Origin: Actinomyces sp.
GTDB taxonomy: Bacteria > Actinomycetota > Acidimicrobiia > Acidimicrobiales > Aldehydirespiratoraceae
Assembly (NCBI GenBank): GCA_003697065.1
Contig: RFFY01000129.1
Location: forward strand, 1-14,627
Length of the DNA stretch: 14,627 bases
Reading direction: 5' to 3'
Shown here: positions 7,404-14,285 of the stretch, piece by piece
How positions within the stretch are numbered: position 1 is the stretch's first letter
How the letters are laid out: each line of letters opens with the position of its first letter
The notes under the pieces: model-generated
Told to the model about the DNA's origin: nothing
The model's database searches: none
The model's input: the letters and a program-made list of their open reading frames with translations, nothing else
Position numbers and translations under genes: made by a program

Positions 7404-7844
7404 TCACGCAGAGGGGGCAGGGGGGGCGGAGGGGCGTTCGGCCAGGTCGTCGGGCCCGAAGGCGCCCGGAAGCAGATCGCCGAGACGGTGGACGCCGTCG
7501 CCGAGCTCGACCAGGAGCTCGGGTCCGCCCGCCTCGTGGAGGAGCTGGCGGCACCGCCCGCACGGCGACAGGGGTTCGGCGTCGGGTCCGGTGGCGACGA
7601 CGGCGACGAGGCGTCCCCCGCCGGTGCGGTGCAGGTCGGACACGAGACCGCACTCGGCGCAGAGGGTGAGGCCGTAGGAGGCGTTCTCGACGTTGCACCC
7701 GGTGACGAGGCGACCGTCGTCGACCAGGCCGGCGGCGCCGACGCGAAACGAGCTGTAGGGGGCGTAGGCCTCCCGGGCGGCGGCAGCCGCCGCCGCCCTC
7801 AGCTCGGCCCAGTCGATTCCGGTCACCCCCCGATCATGGCCCAC
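7404..7844 (-). CDS. cdd: Cytidine deaminase
   Basis: This small zinc enzyme converts cytidine and deoxycytidine to uridine and deoxyuridine. With the start chosen it has 146 residues. Zinc ligands are C62 in the CAE motif, with catalytic E64, and C95 and C98 in PCGRCRQLL. CNVENASYG, which contacts the ribose, precedes the first motif, and AYAPYSSFRVGAA near the N-terminus is also diagnostic. The frame is open up to 7916, but homology begins only at about DWAELRAAA. I prefer GTG 7844 because AGGGG lies 6 bases upstream. GTG 7826 (140 residues) is an alternative with poorly spaced SD. The C-terminus carries a slightly long proline/alanine tail. The gene is the first of the cdd-deoA unit, following a strong hairpin that probably ends the thiolase transcript. 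Confidence 0.94.
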   Translation of the reverse strand: MGHDRGVTGIDWAELRAAAAAAAREAYAPYSSFRVGAAGLVDDGRLVTGCNVENASYGLTLCAECGLVSDLHRTGGGRLVAVVATGPDAEPLSPCGRCRQLLHEAGGPELLVELGDGVHRLGDLLPGAFGPDDLAERPSAPPAPSA

Positions 7845-7884
7845 GGCGCGCCCCTGGTGGGCGTTGCCCCGCCGCGGACGCGCC

Positions 7885-7913
7885 ACGGGCCGGGCCCCAG
7901 GGGCCCGACCCGT
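7885..7913 (-). terminator. Strong hairpin, probable terminator after the thiolase gene
   Basis: Two 14-base arms (7885-7898 and 7900-7913) are complementary at 13 of 14 positions around a single central A. In practice this is a long GC stem with a 3-base loop. It begins 24 bases past the thiolase stop, on the way to cdd. No T-tract follows on the minus strand, as is common for actinobacterial hairpin terminators. It could instead be an mRNA-stabilising or attenuating stem in the cdd leader. Confidence 0.5.
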
Positions 7914-7937
7914 CACGGAGTTCGGTGTCGGTCGGCG

Positions 7938-9137
7938 TCAGACGCGCTGCAGGAGGGTCCCGGTGCCGAGCCCGCCCCCGCAGCACATGGTCACGAGGCC
8001 CCACTCCTTGTCGGCGCGCACCATCTCGTGCACGGCCTTGGTGATCAGGATCGAGCCCGTGGCGCCGAGGGGATGGCCCAAAGCGATGGCGCCCCCGTTG
8101 GGGTTGACCACGTCCATGTCGGGCTTGAGTTCCTTCTCCCACGCCAGCACCACCGAGGCGAAGGCCTCGTTGATCTCGACGACCCCCAGGTCGCGGATGT
8201 CGAGGCCGTTGTCGGCGAGGAGCTTGCGGGTGGCGAAGATCGGGCCCGTCAGCATGAGGACGGGATCGGAACCCACGTTGCAGGCGTCGACGATGCGGGC
8301 CAGGGGGGTGAGCCCGAGCTCGTCGGCCTTGGCGGCCGTCATCATCAGCACGGCGCCGGCACCGTCACTGATCTGGCTGGAGGTGCCGGCGGTGTGGACC
8401 CCGTTCTCGCGGGCGACGGGCTTGAGCTGGGCCAGCCCCTCGAGGGTGGTCTCGCGCAGGCCACCGTCGCGGGTCACGGTGCGGGTCTCGCCCGTCTCCT
8501 TGCCCTCCTCGTCGAGGACGGGGGCCTCGATGGGCTGGATCTGGGTGGCGAACCGGTCCTCGGCCCAGGCGGCGGCCCCCAGGTCCTGGCTGCGCTTGCC
8601 GAACTCGTCGGCGTCGCGACGGGTGATGCCCCACTGGTCGGCGATGCGCTCGGCGCCTTCGAACTGGGAGGTCCACTCGTAGTGCTCCCAGTAGCGCTTG
8701 TTGACCGGCGCGCCGACGTCGGGATCCTTGGGGATGGTGGACCCCATGGGCACACGCGACATGACCTCGACACCGCAGGCGACGGCGGAGTCGACGACTC
8801 CCGCCTTGATCATCGAGTAGGCGAGGGTCGAGGCCTGCTGGGACGAGCCGCACTGGTTGTCCACGGTGCTGGCCCCGACCTCCAGGGGCAGGCCCGCGGC
8901 CAGCCAGGCGTTGCGGGCCACGTTCATGGTCTGCATCCCGACCTGGCCGACACAGCCGCCGAGGACCTGGCCCACCTCGGCGGGATCCATCCCGGTGCGG
9001 TCGAAGAGGGCCTTCTGCACGTCACCGAGCAGGTTGATCGAGTGCATCGACGCCAGTTCGCCATTGCGCTTGCCGACGGGGCTGCGGACGGCGTCGACGA
9101 TGACGACGTCGCGGGGATCGAGTTCGCTGTTGGTCAT
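7938..9137 (-). CDS. Acetyl-CoA C-acyltransferase (thiolase), FadA6/FadA5-like
   Basis: This 399-residue thiolase cleaves 3-ketoacyl-CoA with CoA, or condenses acetyl-CoA in reverse. The nucleophilic cysteine is C96 in VDNQCGSSQQA, the active-site histidine H355 in GGAIALGHPLGATG, and the second cysteine C385 in TMCCGGG. NEAFA is also present. The QCGSSQQA form and the overall pattern resemble mycobacterial FadA6/FadA5-type thiolases, which degrade sterol or long acyl chains, but substrate cannot be read from sequence. The ATG at 9137 has no ribosome site upstream; instead a TANNNT box sits exactly where a leaderless transcript would need it. A perfect AACGATCGTT palindrome overlaps the -35 area. 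The gene is divergent from the membrane-protein gene, which is followed by an acyl-CoA dehydrogenase, so a shared beta-oxidation context is plausible. Confidence 0.94.
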   Translation of the reverse strand: MTNSELDPRDVVIVDAVRSPVGKRNGELASMHSINLLGDVQKALFDRTGMDPAEVGQVLGGCVGQVGMQTMNVARNAWLAAGLPLEVGASTVDNQCGSSQQASTLAYSMIKAGVVDSAVACGVEVMSRVPMGSTIPKDPDVGAPVNKRYWEHYEWTSQFEGAERIADQWGITRRDADEFGKRSQDLGAAAWAEDRFATQIQPIEAPVLDEEGKETGETRTVTRDGGLRETTLEGLAQLKPVARENGVHTAGTSSQISDGAGAVLMMTAAKADELGLTPLARIVDACNVGSDPVLMLTGPIFATRKLLADNGLDIRDLGVVEINEAFASVVLAWEKELKPDMDVVNPNGGAIALGHPLGATGSILITKAVHEMVRADKEWGLVTMCCGGGLGTGTLLQRV

Positions 9138-9143
9138 GCCGAC

Positions 9144-9149
9144 AGCCTA
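9144..9149 (-). promoter_or_regulatory. -10 box of a predicted leaderless thiolase promoter
   Basis: Read on the minus strand this is TAGGCT, followed by exactly six bases and then the ATG at 9137. That spacing places the transcription start on the A of the start codon. No Shine-Dalgarno sequence lies upstream, which fits leaderless translation, common in actinobacteria. No clear -35 hexamer is visible. Confidence 0.5.
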
Positions 9150-9172
9150 GAGGCGCGGACGCCACGAAAGCT

Positions 9173-9182
9173 AACGATCGTT
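9173..9182. promoter_or_regulatory. Candidate TetR-type operator (AACGATCGTT)
   Basis: This is a perfect 10-base palindrome in an otherwise very GC-rich intergenic region. It lies just upstream of the expected -35 position of the thiolase promoter and about 125 bases upstream of the divergent membrane-protein gene. AACGNNCGTT-like sites are typical of TetR-family repressors of acyl-CoA metabolism. No regulator gene is in the window. Confidence 0.4.
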
Positions 9183-9244
9183 CACATCCCGCCCGTCGCC
9201 GCGGGACGGCCCGGCTCGGCGAGGGTGCCCCGACCCCGATGCAC

Positions 9245-9250
9245 TAGGGT
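9245..9250 (+). promoter_or_regulatory. Candidate -10 box for the membrane-protein gene
   Basis: TAGGGT fits TANNNT and lies 56 bases before the GTG at 9307. A hairpin follows at 9264-9280 (7-base arms CGGGCGG/CCGCCCG, loop TCG) in the predicted leader. No recognisable -35 element is present. The rest of the 169-base divergent gap (9138-9306) shows nothing else I can support. Confidence 0.3.
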
Positions 9251-9306
9251 CGACGACGTCGCCCGGGCGGTCGCCGCCCGTCCCCGTCACCGACACGAGG
9301 ACCACC

Positions 9307-9753
9307 GTGGAAGAGTTCCTGTTGACCCTGCACATCCTGGCCGCCGGCACCTGGATCGGTGCCAACGTCGTCCAGTTCGTCGTCACCCCGCGTGTCGGCG
9401 GCGCCGGCGCCGAGGTCGCCGCCCACTGGCACCGCACCGCCGTCTCGTTGGGACTCAAGCTCTACACCCCCGCTGCCATCCTCCTCGTGATCACCGGGTT
9501 CGGCCTCGTGGGGGTCTCCGACGGGCTCTACGAGATGAGCGATCCCTTCGTCAGCCTGGGGTTCCTCACCGTCATCGTCGGCGCCGCCTTGTCGATGCGG
9601 GTGTTCGCCCCCCTCGGGCGCCGTATCGCCGACACCTACGAGAGGGGGGGCGACACCGGGCCTCTGGAGCGGCGCCGCGCCACCCTCGCCGGTGTCGACA
9701 CCCTCCTGGTGGTCGTGACGGTGGCGGCCATGGTCGCCAAGTGGGGCGCCTGA
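9307..9753 (+). CDS. Small four-helix membrane protein (DUF2269-like)
   Basis: This 148-residue hydrophobic protein has four predicted transmembrane segments at about 3-26, 46-71, 80-104 and 124-146, with a charged loop (105-123, rich in Arg/Glu) between the last two. The first helix contains LHILAAGTWIG, the histidine-plus-Trp/Gly pattern seen in DUF2269 and related CopD-like membrane families, where the histidine is suspected to bind haem or metal. H40 and H42 lie in the loop before helix two. It starts at GTG 9307 with GAGGA about 6 bases upstream. No signal peptide distinct from helix one is evident. The function is unknown and I do not assign one. It lies 85 bases upstream of the acyl-CoA dehydrogenase and may share its transcript. 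Confidence 0.8.
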   Translation: MEEFLLTLHILAAGTWIGANVVQFVVTPRVGGAGAEVAAHWHRTAVSLGLKLYTPAAILLVITGFGLVGVSDGLYEMSDPFVSLGFLTVIVGAALSMRVFAPLGRRIADTYERGGDTGPLERRRATLAGVDTLLVVVTVAAMVAKWGA

Positions 9754-9778
9754 CGCGGACCGGCCGGACAGGGTCACC

Positions 9779-9842
9779 ATGACGCTCATCCAGGACCCAT
9801 GACGCTCATCCAGGACCCATGATGCTCACCGAGGACCCATGA
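9779..9842 (+). other. Ladder of three 7-codon mini-ORFs linked by ATGA overlaps
   Basis: Each upstream repeat encodes a tiny frame: 9779-9802 (MTLIQDP), 9799-9822 (MTLIQDP) and 9819-9842 (MMLTEDP). Each stops at the TGA of an ATGA whose ATG opens the next frame; the last one overlaps the acyl-CoA dehydrogenase start at 9839. Each unit carries AGGA three bases before the next ATG, a close but usable ribosome-binding position. Whether any is translated is unknown. Confidence 0.5.
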
Positions 9843-9858
9843 CGCTCACCGAAGACGA
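9779..9858 (+). repeat. Four tandem copies of a 20-base unit ending in the acyl-CoA dehydrogenase start
   Basis: Units begin at 9779, 9799, 9819 and 9839, each with an ATG. The first two are identical (ATGACGCTCATCCAGGACCC). The third differs from them at three positions, and the fourth is the first 20 bases of the acyl-CoA dehydrogenase gene and diverges at its 3' end. The repeat appears to derive from duplication of the gene's own start-codon region. Confidence 0.93.
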
Positions 9859-11026
9859 GGTCCGCGCCGCCGTCGCGGCGCTCCTCGAGCCCCGTGATCC
9901 CGACGCCCCGGCCACCGTTCTCGGGGCCGGCAGCGACGATCTGGAGGCCGGTCGCCGCTGGCTGTCGGCTGCCGCGGCCTCCGGCGGCTGGGCGGTGCCC
10001 ACCTGGCCCCGCCGCTTCGGCGGGCGCGATGCCACACCCGACGAGGCCCGCCTCATCGCCCGGGTGCTGCGCGACTTCGCCGTGCCCGACCTGTACCCCT
10101 ACGCCGTCGGTTTGAGCCTCGTCGGCCCCATCCTCCTCGAGAGCGGGACCCCCGCCCAACAGGAGCGCTGGCTGCGGGCCATCGCCGACGGCTCCGAGAT
10201 CTGGTGCCAGATGTTCTCCGAGCCCGATGCCGGATCCGATCTGGCCAACCTCGCCACCCGGGCCGTCCGTGACGGCGACGAATGGATACTCGAGGGACAG
10301 AAGGTCTGGACCTCACGGGGTCTGTACTCACGCTGGGGGATGTGCCTGGCCCGCACCGACCCCGATGTCCCCAAGCACCGGGGCATCACCATGTTCGCCG
10401 TCGACATGACCGCACCCGGTGTCGAGGTCCGACCCCTGCACCAGATGAACGGCGACGAGCACTTCACCGAGGTGTTCCTGTCGGAGGTGCGGGTCCCCGA
10501 CGCCGACCGTCTCAGCGACCTCGGCGGCGGCTGGGCCATGGCCATGGAGGTCTTCGCCCACGAGCGGGCGAGCCTCGGCGGCTCCGGCGGTGGCCTCGAT
10601 CCCGGCGCCGGCGAGGGCTGGCTGCACCGCCTCGCCCGCGAGGGTGCCCTGGCCGACCCGGTCCGGCGCGACCGCGCCATGCGGATCCTCGGGCAGCAGC
10701 GGATCGCCGACTGGACGGCCCGTCGCCTCGCCGCCGAGGCCGAACGCGGCGGCGACGGGGGCTCCGGCGGGCCCGGCGGCAAGCTCCGCCAGGTCGCCAT
10801 CTTCAAGGCCCGCACCGATCTCGCGAAGGACGCCCAGGGGCCCGCCGGGATGCTCACCGGCGAGGGCCACGTCGAGTTCCTCACCGGACCCTCCATGTCG
10901 ATCCGCGGCGGCACCGACGAGATCCAGCACAACATCATCGGCGAACGCATCCTCGGTCTGCCCCCCGAACCCCGGGTCGACAAGGGCGTCCCCTACGCCG
11001 AACTGCGCCGCCAGGGACTGACCTGA
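9839..11026 (+). CDS. Acyl-CoA dehydrogenase (FadE-like)
   Basis: This 395-residue FAD-dependent enzyme introduces the alpha-beta double bond into an acyl-CoA. CQMFSEPDAGSDLA (123-136) is the substrate/flavin signature, and IRGGTDEIQHNIIGERILG (355-373) is the C-terminal signature. The position that holds the catalytic glutamate in medium-chain enzymes is glycine here. E242 in FAHERASLGG aligns instead with the alternative catalytic glutamate of isovaleryl-CoA-type and mycobacterial FadE26-type enzymes. A glycine-rich insertion (303-314) interrupts the C-terminal helical domain. The start ATG 9839 is the fourth unit of a tandem repeat. An upstream in-frame ATG at 9779 cannot serve because a stop follows after seven codons. 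It is 12 bases from the molybdopterin oxidoreductase gene. Substrate is unknown; a branched, aromatic or sterol side-chain acyl-CoA is possible. Confidence 0.94.
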   Translation: MTLTEDEVRAAVAALLEPRDPDAPATVLGAGSDDLEAGRRWLSAAAASGGWAVPTWPRRFGGRDATPDEARLIARVLRDFAVPDLYPYAVGLSLVGPILLESGTPAQQERWLRAIADGSEIWCQMFSEPDAGSDLANLATRAVRDGDEWILEGQKVWTSRGLYSRWGMCLARTDPDVPKHRGITMFAVDMTAPGVEVRPLHQMNGDEHFTEVFLSEVRVPDADRLSDLGGGWAMAMEVFAHERASLGGSGGGLDPGAGEGWLHRLAREGALADPVRRDRAMRILGQQRIADWTARRLAAEAERGGDGGSGGPGGKLRQVAIFKARTDLAKDAQGPAGMLTGEGHVEFLTGPSMSIRGGTDEIQHNIIGERILGLPPEPRVDKGVPYAELRRQGLT

Positions 11027-11038
11027 CACCATGGGGGC

Positions 11039-13339
11039 ATGACCGACGCCCCCGCCAGCCCCGACGAACGCATCGCCTACCGCACCTGCCCCCTGTGCGA
11101 GGCCACCTGCGGGCTCGAGATCACGGTGCGCGACGGCCGCGTCCACCGGATCCGCGGTGACCGCGACGACGTCTTCTCCCACGGCTTCATCTGCCCCAAG
11201 GGCTCCACCCTCCAGCATCTCCACGAGGACCCCGACCGTCTCCGCCGGCCCCTCGTGCGCCGCGGCGTCGACGCCGACGGTGCCCCCGTGTTCGAGGAGG
11301 TCGACTGGGACGAGGCGTGGCGGATCGTCGCCGAGCGCTTCGCCGCCGTGCGGGACGCCCACGGCGCCGACGCCGTGGCCCTCTATCTCGGCAACCCCAA
11401 CGCCCACCTTCTCGCCTCGGGCACCCACATGCGGGCCCTGATCCGCTCGATGGGCTCCCGCAAGCTCTTCAGCGCCTCCACCGTCGACCAGATGCCCCGC
11501 CACGTGGCGAGCGGCCATCTCTACGGCGACCCCGTGGCCATCCCGGTCCCCGATCTGGACCGCACCGACATGCTCGTCGTGATCGGTGCCGACCCCTACA
11601 CCTCCAACGGCAGTGTGTGCACCGCCCCCGGCTTCCCCGACCGCATCGAGGCGATGCAGGCCCGGGGCGGGACCCTGTGGGTCATCGATCCGCGCCGCTC
11701 CCGCACCGCCCAGCAGGCCGACGTGCACCTGCGGCCCCGACCCGGCACCGACGCCGTGCTGCTGGCCGCCGTGGTGCGTCACCTGTTCGCCACCGGCACG
11801 GCGCGCACGGGCCGCCTCGCCGCCGCCGCCCCCGATCTCGACCGGGTCGCCGCCTTCGTCGAGCCCTTCACCCCGGAGGCGGCGGCGCGGGTCACCGGCG
11901 TGGCCGCCGCCGACATCACCGCTCTGGCCGACGCCCTGGTCGCGGCCCCCACGGCCGCCGTCTACGGGCGCATCGGTACCAACACCGTCGAGTTCGGCAC
12001 CCTCACCGCCTGGCTCATCGACGTGGTGAACATGTGCACCGGCAACGTCGACCGGCCCGGGGGCGTGATGTTCGCCCGTCCCGCCGCCGAACGCTGCCGG
12101 GGCGACCGACCCGGCGGGCGGGGCTACCGGGTGGGGCGGTGGACGAGCCGGGTGAACGGCCGCCCGGAGGTACAGGGCGAGCTGCCCGTCGCCGACCTGG
12201 CCGACGAGATCCTCGTTCCCGGCGAGGGCCGGATCCGCCTCCTCGTCACTGTCGCCGGCAATCCCGTGCTGTCGTGCCCCGACGGGGAACGCCTCGACGA
12301 GGCCCTGGCCTCCCTCGACGCCATGATCGCCGTCGACATCTACCTCAACGAGACGACCCGTCACGCCGACGTCATCCTCCCGCCTCCCTCCAGTCTCGAA
12401 AAGAGCCACTACGACCTGGCCCTTTACCAGTTCCACGTGCGCAATGTCGCCCACTGGTCGCCGCCGGTCTTTCCCCCCTCGGGTCCGCTGGAGGAGGACA
12501 TCCTGGCCAAGCTGGCCGCCATCGCCGCCGGACTCGGTCCCGACGCCGACCCCGCCCTCGTCCACGACCAGATCCTGCGCTCCCTCGTCGAGGCCGAGGT
12601 CGCCAACGAGCATTCCCCGATCGCCGGTCGTGATCCCGACGAGATCCTCGCCGCCGTCGACGGTGACACGCCCGCCGACCGGGTGCTCGACGTGCTGGTG
12701 CGGACCGGCCCCTACGGCGACGGTTTCGGGGCCCGACCCGACGGCCTGTCGCTCGCCGTCCTGGCGGCCCACCCCCACGGTGTCGACCTCGGTCCCCTCG
12801 AACCGCGCCTGCCGGGCCGTCTACGGACCCCGTCGGGTGTGATCGAGGTCCTGGCCGACCCCTTCGTCACCGAGCTGGCCCGTCTGGCCCAGCGTCTGGA
12901 CCACGAACCGCCACCCCTGGTGCTCATCGGTCGCCGCCAGCTCCGTTCGAACAACTCCTGGATGCACAACCTCGAGGTGCTGGTCCGGGGTTCGAACCGG
13001 TGCACCCTCCAGGTCAACCCCGCCGACGCCGAGCGGCTCGGCCTGGTCGACGGGGGCGACGCCGAGGTGCGGTCGCGGGTGGGGGCGGTCCGAGCCCCGG
13101 TGGAGATCACCGACGACGTGCCGCCCGGGGTGGTGAGCCTTCCCCACGGCTGGGGTCACGACCGGCCGGGGACGCGGCTCGGGGTGGCGCGCGCCCACGC
13201 CGGCGTGAACAGCAACCGCCTGACCGACCCGGCGATCGTCGATCCTCTCTCGGGCAACGCCGTGCTCAACGGCATCCCCGTCGAGGTCGTCCCGGCGCCC
13301 GCCGACACGCCGGTGTCCGCGGCGTCGGCTCCCGCCTGA
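11039..13339 (+). CDS. Molybdopterin (bis-MGD) oxidoreductase with N-terminal [4Fe-4S] site
   Basis: This 766-residue protein belongs to the DMSO-reductase superfamily. The cluster motif is C17-x2-C20-x3-C24-x27-C52 followed by PKG, with K54 in the position that relays electrons to the molybdenum cofactor. MGD-binding segments include VIGADPYTSN (181-190), VIDPRRSRTAQQADVHL (215-231) and a C-terminal dinucleotide-binding domain (from about residue 640, with MHNLEVLVRGSN and SLPHGWGH). At the metal-ligand position the sequence is FSASTVDQMPRHVASG; aligned to E. coli FdhF, D150 replaces the selenocysteine. No twin-arginine signal is seen, so it is probably cytoplasmic. No electron-transfer or membrane subunit is adjacent, so partner and substrate are unknown. 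The start at 11039 has GGGGG only one base upstream, a poor spacing, but no other start precedes the cysteines. Confidence 0.9.
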   Translation: MTDAPASPDERIAYRTCPLCEATCGLEITVRDGRVHRIRGDRDDVFSHGFICPKGSTLQHLHEDPDRLRRPLVRRGVDADGAPVFEEVDWDEAWRIVAERFAAVRDAHGADAVALYLGNPNAHLLASGTHMRALIRSMGSRKLFSASTVDQMPRHVASGHLYGDPVAIPVPDLDRTDMLVVIGADPYTSNGSVCTAPGFPDRIEAMQARGGTLWVIDPRRSRTAQQADVHLRPRPGTDAVLLAAVVRHLFATGTARTGRLAAAAPDLDRVAAFVEPFTPEAAARVTGVAAADITALADALVAAPTAAVYGRIGTNTVEFGTLTAWLIDVVNMCTGNVDRPGGVMFARPAAERCRGDRPGGRGYRVGRWTSRVNGRPEVQGELPVADLADEILVPGEGRIRLLVTVAGNPVLSCPDGERLDEALASLDAMIAVDIYLNETTRHADVILPPPSSLEKSHYDLALYQFHVRNVAHWSPPVFPPSGPLEEDILAKLAAIAAGLGPDADPALVHDQILRSLVEAEVANEHSPIAGRDPDEILAAVDGDTPADRVLDVLVRTGPYGDGFGARPDGLSLAVLAAHPHGVDLGPLEPRLPGRLRTPSGVIEVLADPFVTELARLAQRLDHEPPPLVLIGRRQLRSNNSWMHNLEVLVRGSNRCTLQVNPADAERLGLVDGGDAEVRSRVGAVRAPVEITDDVPPGVVSLPHGWGHDRPGTRLGVARAHAGVNSNRLTDPAIVDPLSGNAVLNGIPVEVVPAPADTPVSAASAPA

Positions 13340-13347
13340 CCGCCGGC

Positions 13348-14250
13348 TCAGGCCAGGCGCCGGCGGACTTCCCCGCAGTTGGCGAGGGTGGCGCAGGCGT
13401 CGGCCTGATCGACGGTCATGCACCGCACCACGACCTGCTCGAAACCCGCCTCCGCCAGAGCGGCGAAGGCCTCGACGGCATCGTGGACCCCGCCGTAGAC
13501 GAGGGAGTCTCGGGGCAGCCCCCGGTAGCCGCGGGCGACGAGCTCGTCGCCGAGGCGCCGGGCCCGGTCGGCGTCGTCGAGCACGATCACGTCGCGTCGG
13601 ACGGCGGCCCGGGCCGGCCGCCCGTTCTCGGCGCACCAGGCGCGGTACTCCTCGAGGCGCCGGGTCACCTGGCCGGTGGGCAGGTAGGGCCCGGCGTACC
13701 AGACGTCGCCGAGACGGGCCGCCCGGCGCCGCGCCGGGGCCGAGTCCCCGCCGATCCACCATTCGACGGGTCGGGGTGGGACCGGGTGCACGCGGGCTCC
13801 GGTGATGCCGAACTCCGCCGCGTCCACCCGCTCGCCGGCGAACAGGGAGCGGATCACCTCGACGGCGGCCTCGAGGCGCCGACCCCGGGTGCGCAGGTCG
13901 GCGCCCATGGCGGCGAACTGGGCCTCGCCGTCGCCGAGACCGGTCTGTAGGACGAAGGTGCCCTCGACCAAAGAGGCGAGCGTGCCGACCTGCTCGGCGA
14001 CGAGGACCGGGTGCCACAGGGGCAACAGGAACAGGCAACCCGTGGGTCGCCGGGTGTCCCACTCGGCGGTCAGGCGGGCGAGGATCGGCACGTTCTGGAG
14101 GTAGGTGGCGGGGTTGGCGTGATGATCGCCCACGGTCAGGGAGTCGAGGCCGGCCTCGCGTGCCACCCGCGCCCGCTCGATCATCCGGCGGACCGCCTCC
14201 GGCCCGTCGCCGTCACCGTGGAAGGATGCGAGTGACACGCCGACCTGCAT
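13348..14250 (-). CDS. LLM-class flavin/F420-dependent oxidoreductase
   Basis: This 300-residue protein has the luciferase-like monooxygenase TIM-barrel pattern. It shows MQVGVSLASF at the first strand, REAGLDSLTVGDHH (31-44), VLVAEQVGTLASLVEGTFVLQTGLGDGE (82-109), and VEWWIGGDSAPARRRAARLGDVWYAG (162-187). These are standard family features, and actinobacterial members usually bind F420 or FMN. The specific reaction is unknown. I chose ATG 14250 because homology begins there and GAGGAG lies 7 bases upstream; the open frame further upstream to GTG 14340 runs through a 7-base tandem repeat and looks non-coding. It converges on the molybdopterin oxidoreductase, with only 8 bases between the two stops and no evident terminator. 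Confidence 0.92.
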   Translation of the reverse strand: MQVGVSLASFHGDGDGPEAVRRMIERARVAREAGLDSLTVGDHHANPATYLQNVPILARLTAEWDTRRPTGCLFLLPLWHPVLVAEQVGTLASLVEGTFVLQTGLGDGEAQFAAMGADLRTRGRRLEAAVEVIRSLFAGERVDAAEFGITGARVHPVPPRPVEWWIGGDSAPARRRAARLGDVWYAGPYLPTGQVTRRLEEYRAWCAENGRPARAAVRRDVIVLDDADRARRLGDELVARGYRGLPRDSLVYGGVHDAVEAFAALAEAGFEQVVVRCMTVDQADACATLANCGEVRRRLA

Positions 14251-14285
14251 CCGGATCTCCTCGTCGTCTGTTTCGTGGTCTGCTT

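Noticed and set aside
5984..7669. 561-codon open frame on the plus strand
   Set aside because: It is antisense to deoA and part of cdd, both of which carry complete active sites, and has no recognisable domain.
7845..7916. Longer N-terminus for cytidine deaminase (start at 7916)
   Set aside because: The extension would be translated from the strong hairpin at 7885-7913, is not part of the family, and makes the protein too long.
7359..9782. 807-codon open frame on the plus strand
   Set aside because: It is antisense to cdd and the thiolase and crosses the divergent promoter region; it has Gly/Val/His/Asp-rich shadow composition.
9779..9858. Four-unit repeat as a CRISPR or transposon end
   Set aside because: The units are 20 bases with no spacers, and they match the first codons of the following gene, which indicates local tandem duplication.
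10328..12778. 816-codon open frame on the minus strand
   Set aside because: It runs antisense through the acyl-CoA dehydrogenase and the molybdopterin oxidoreductase, both with clear motifs. Its product is a Gly/Asp/Val/His-rich low-complexity shadow typical of GC-rich DNA.
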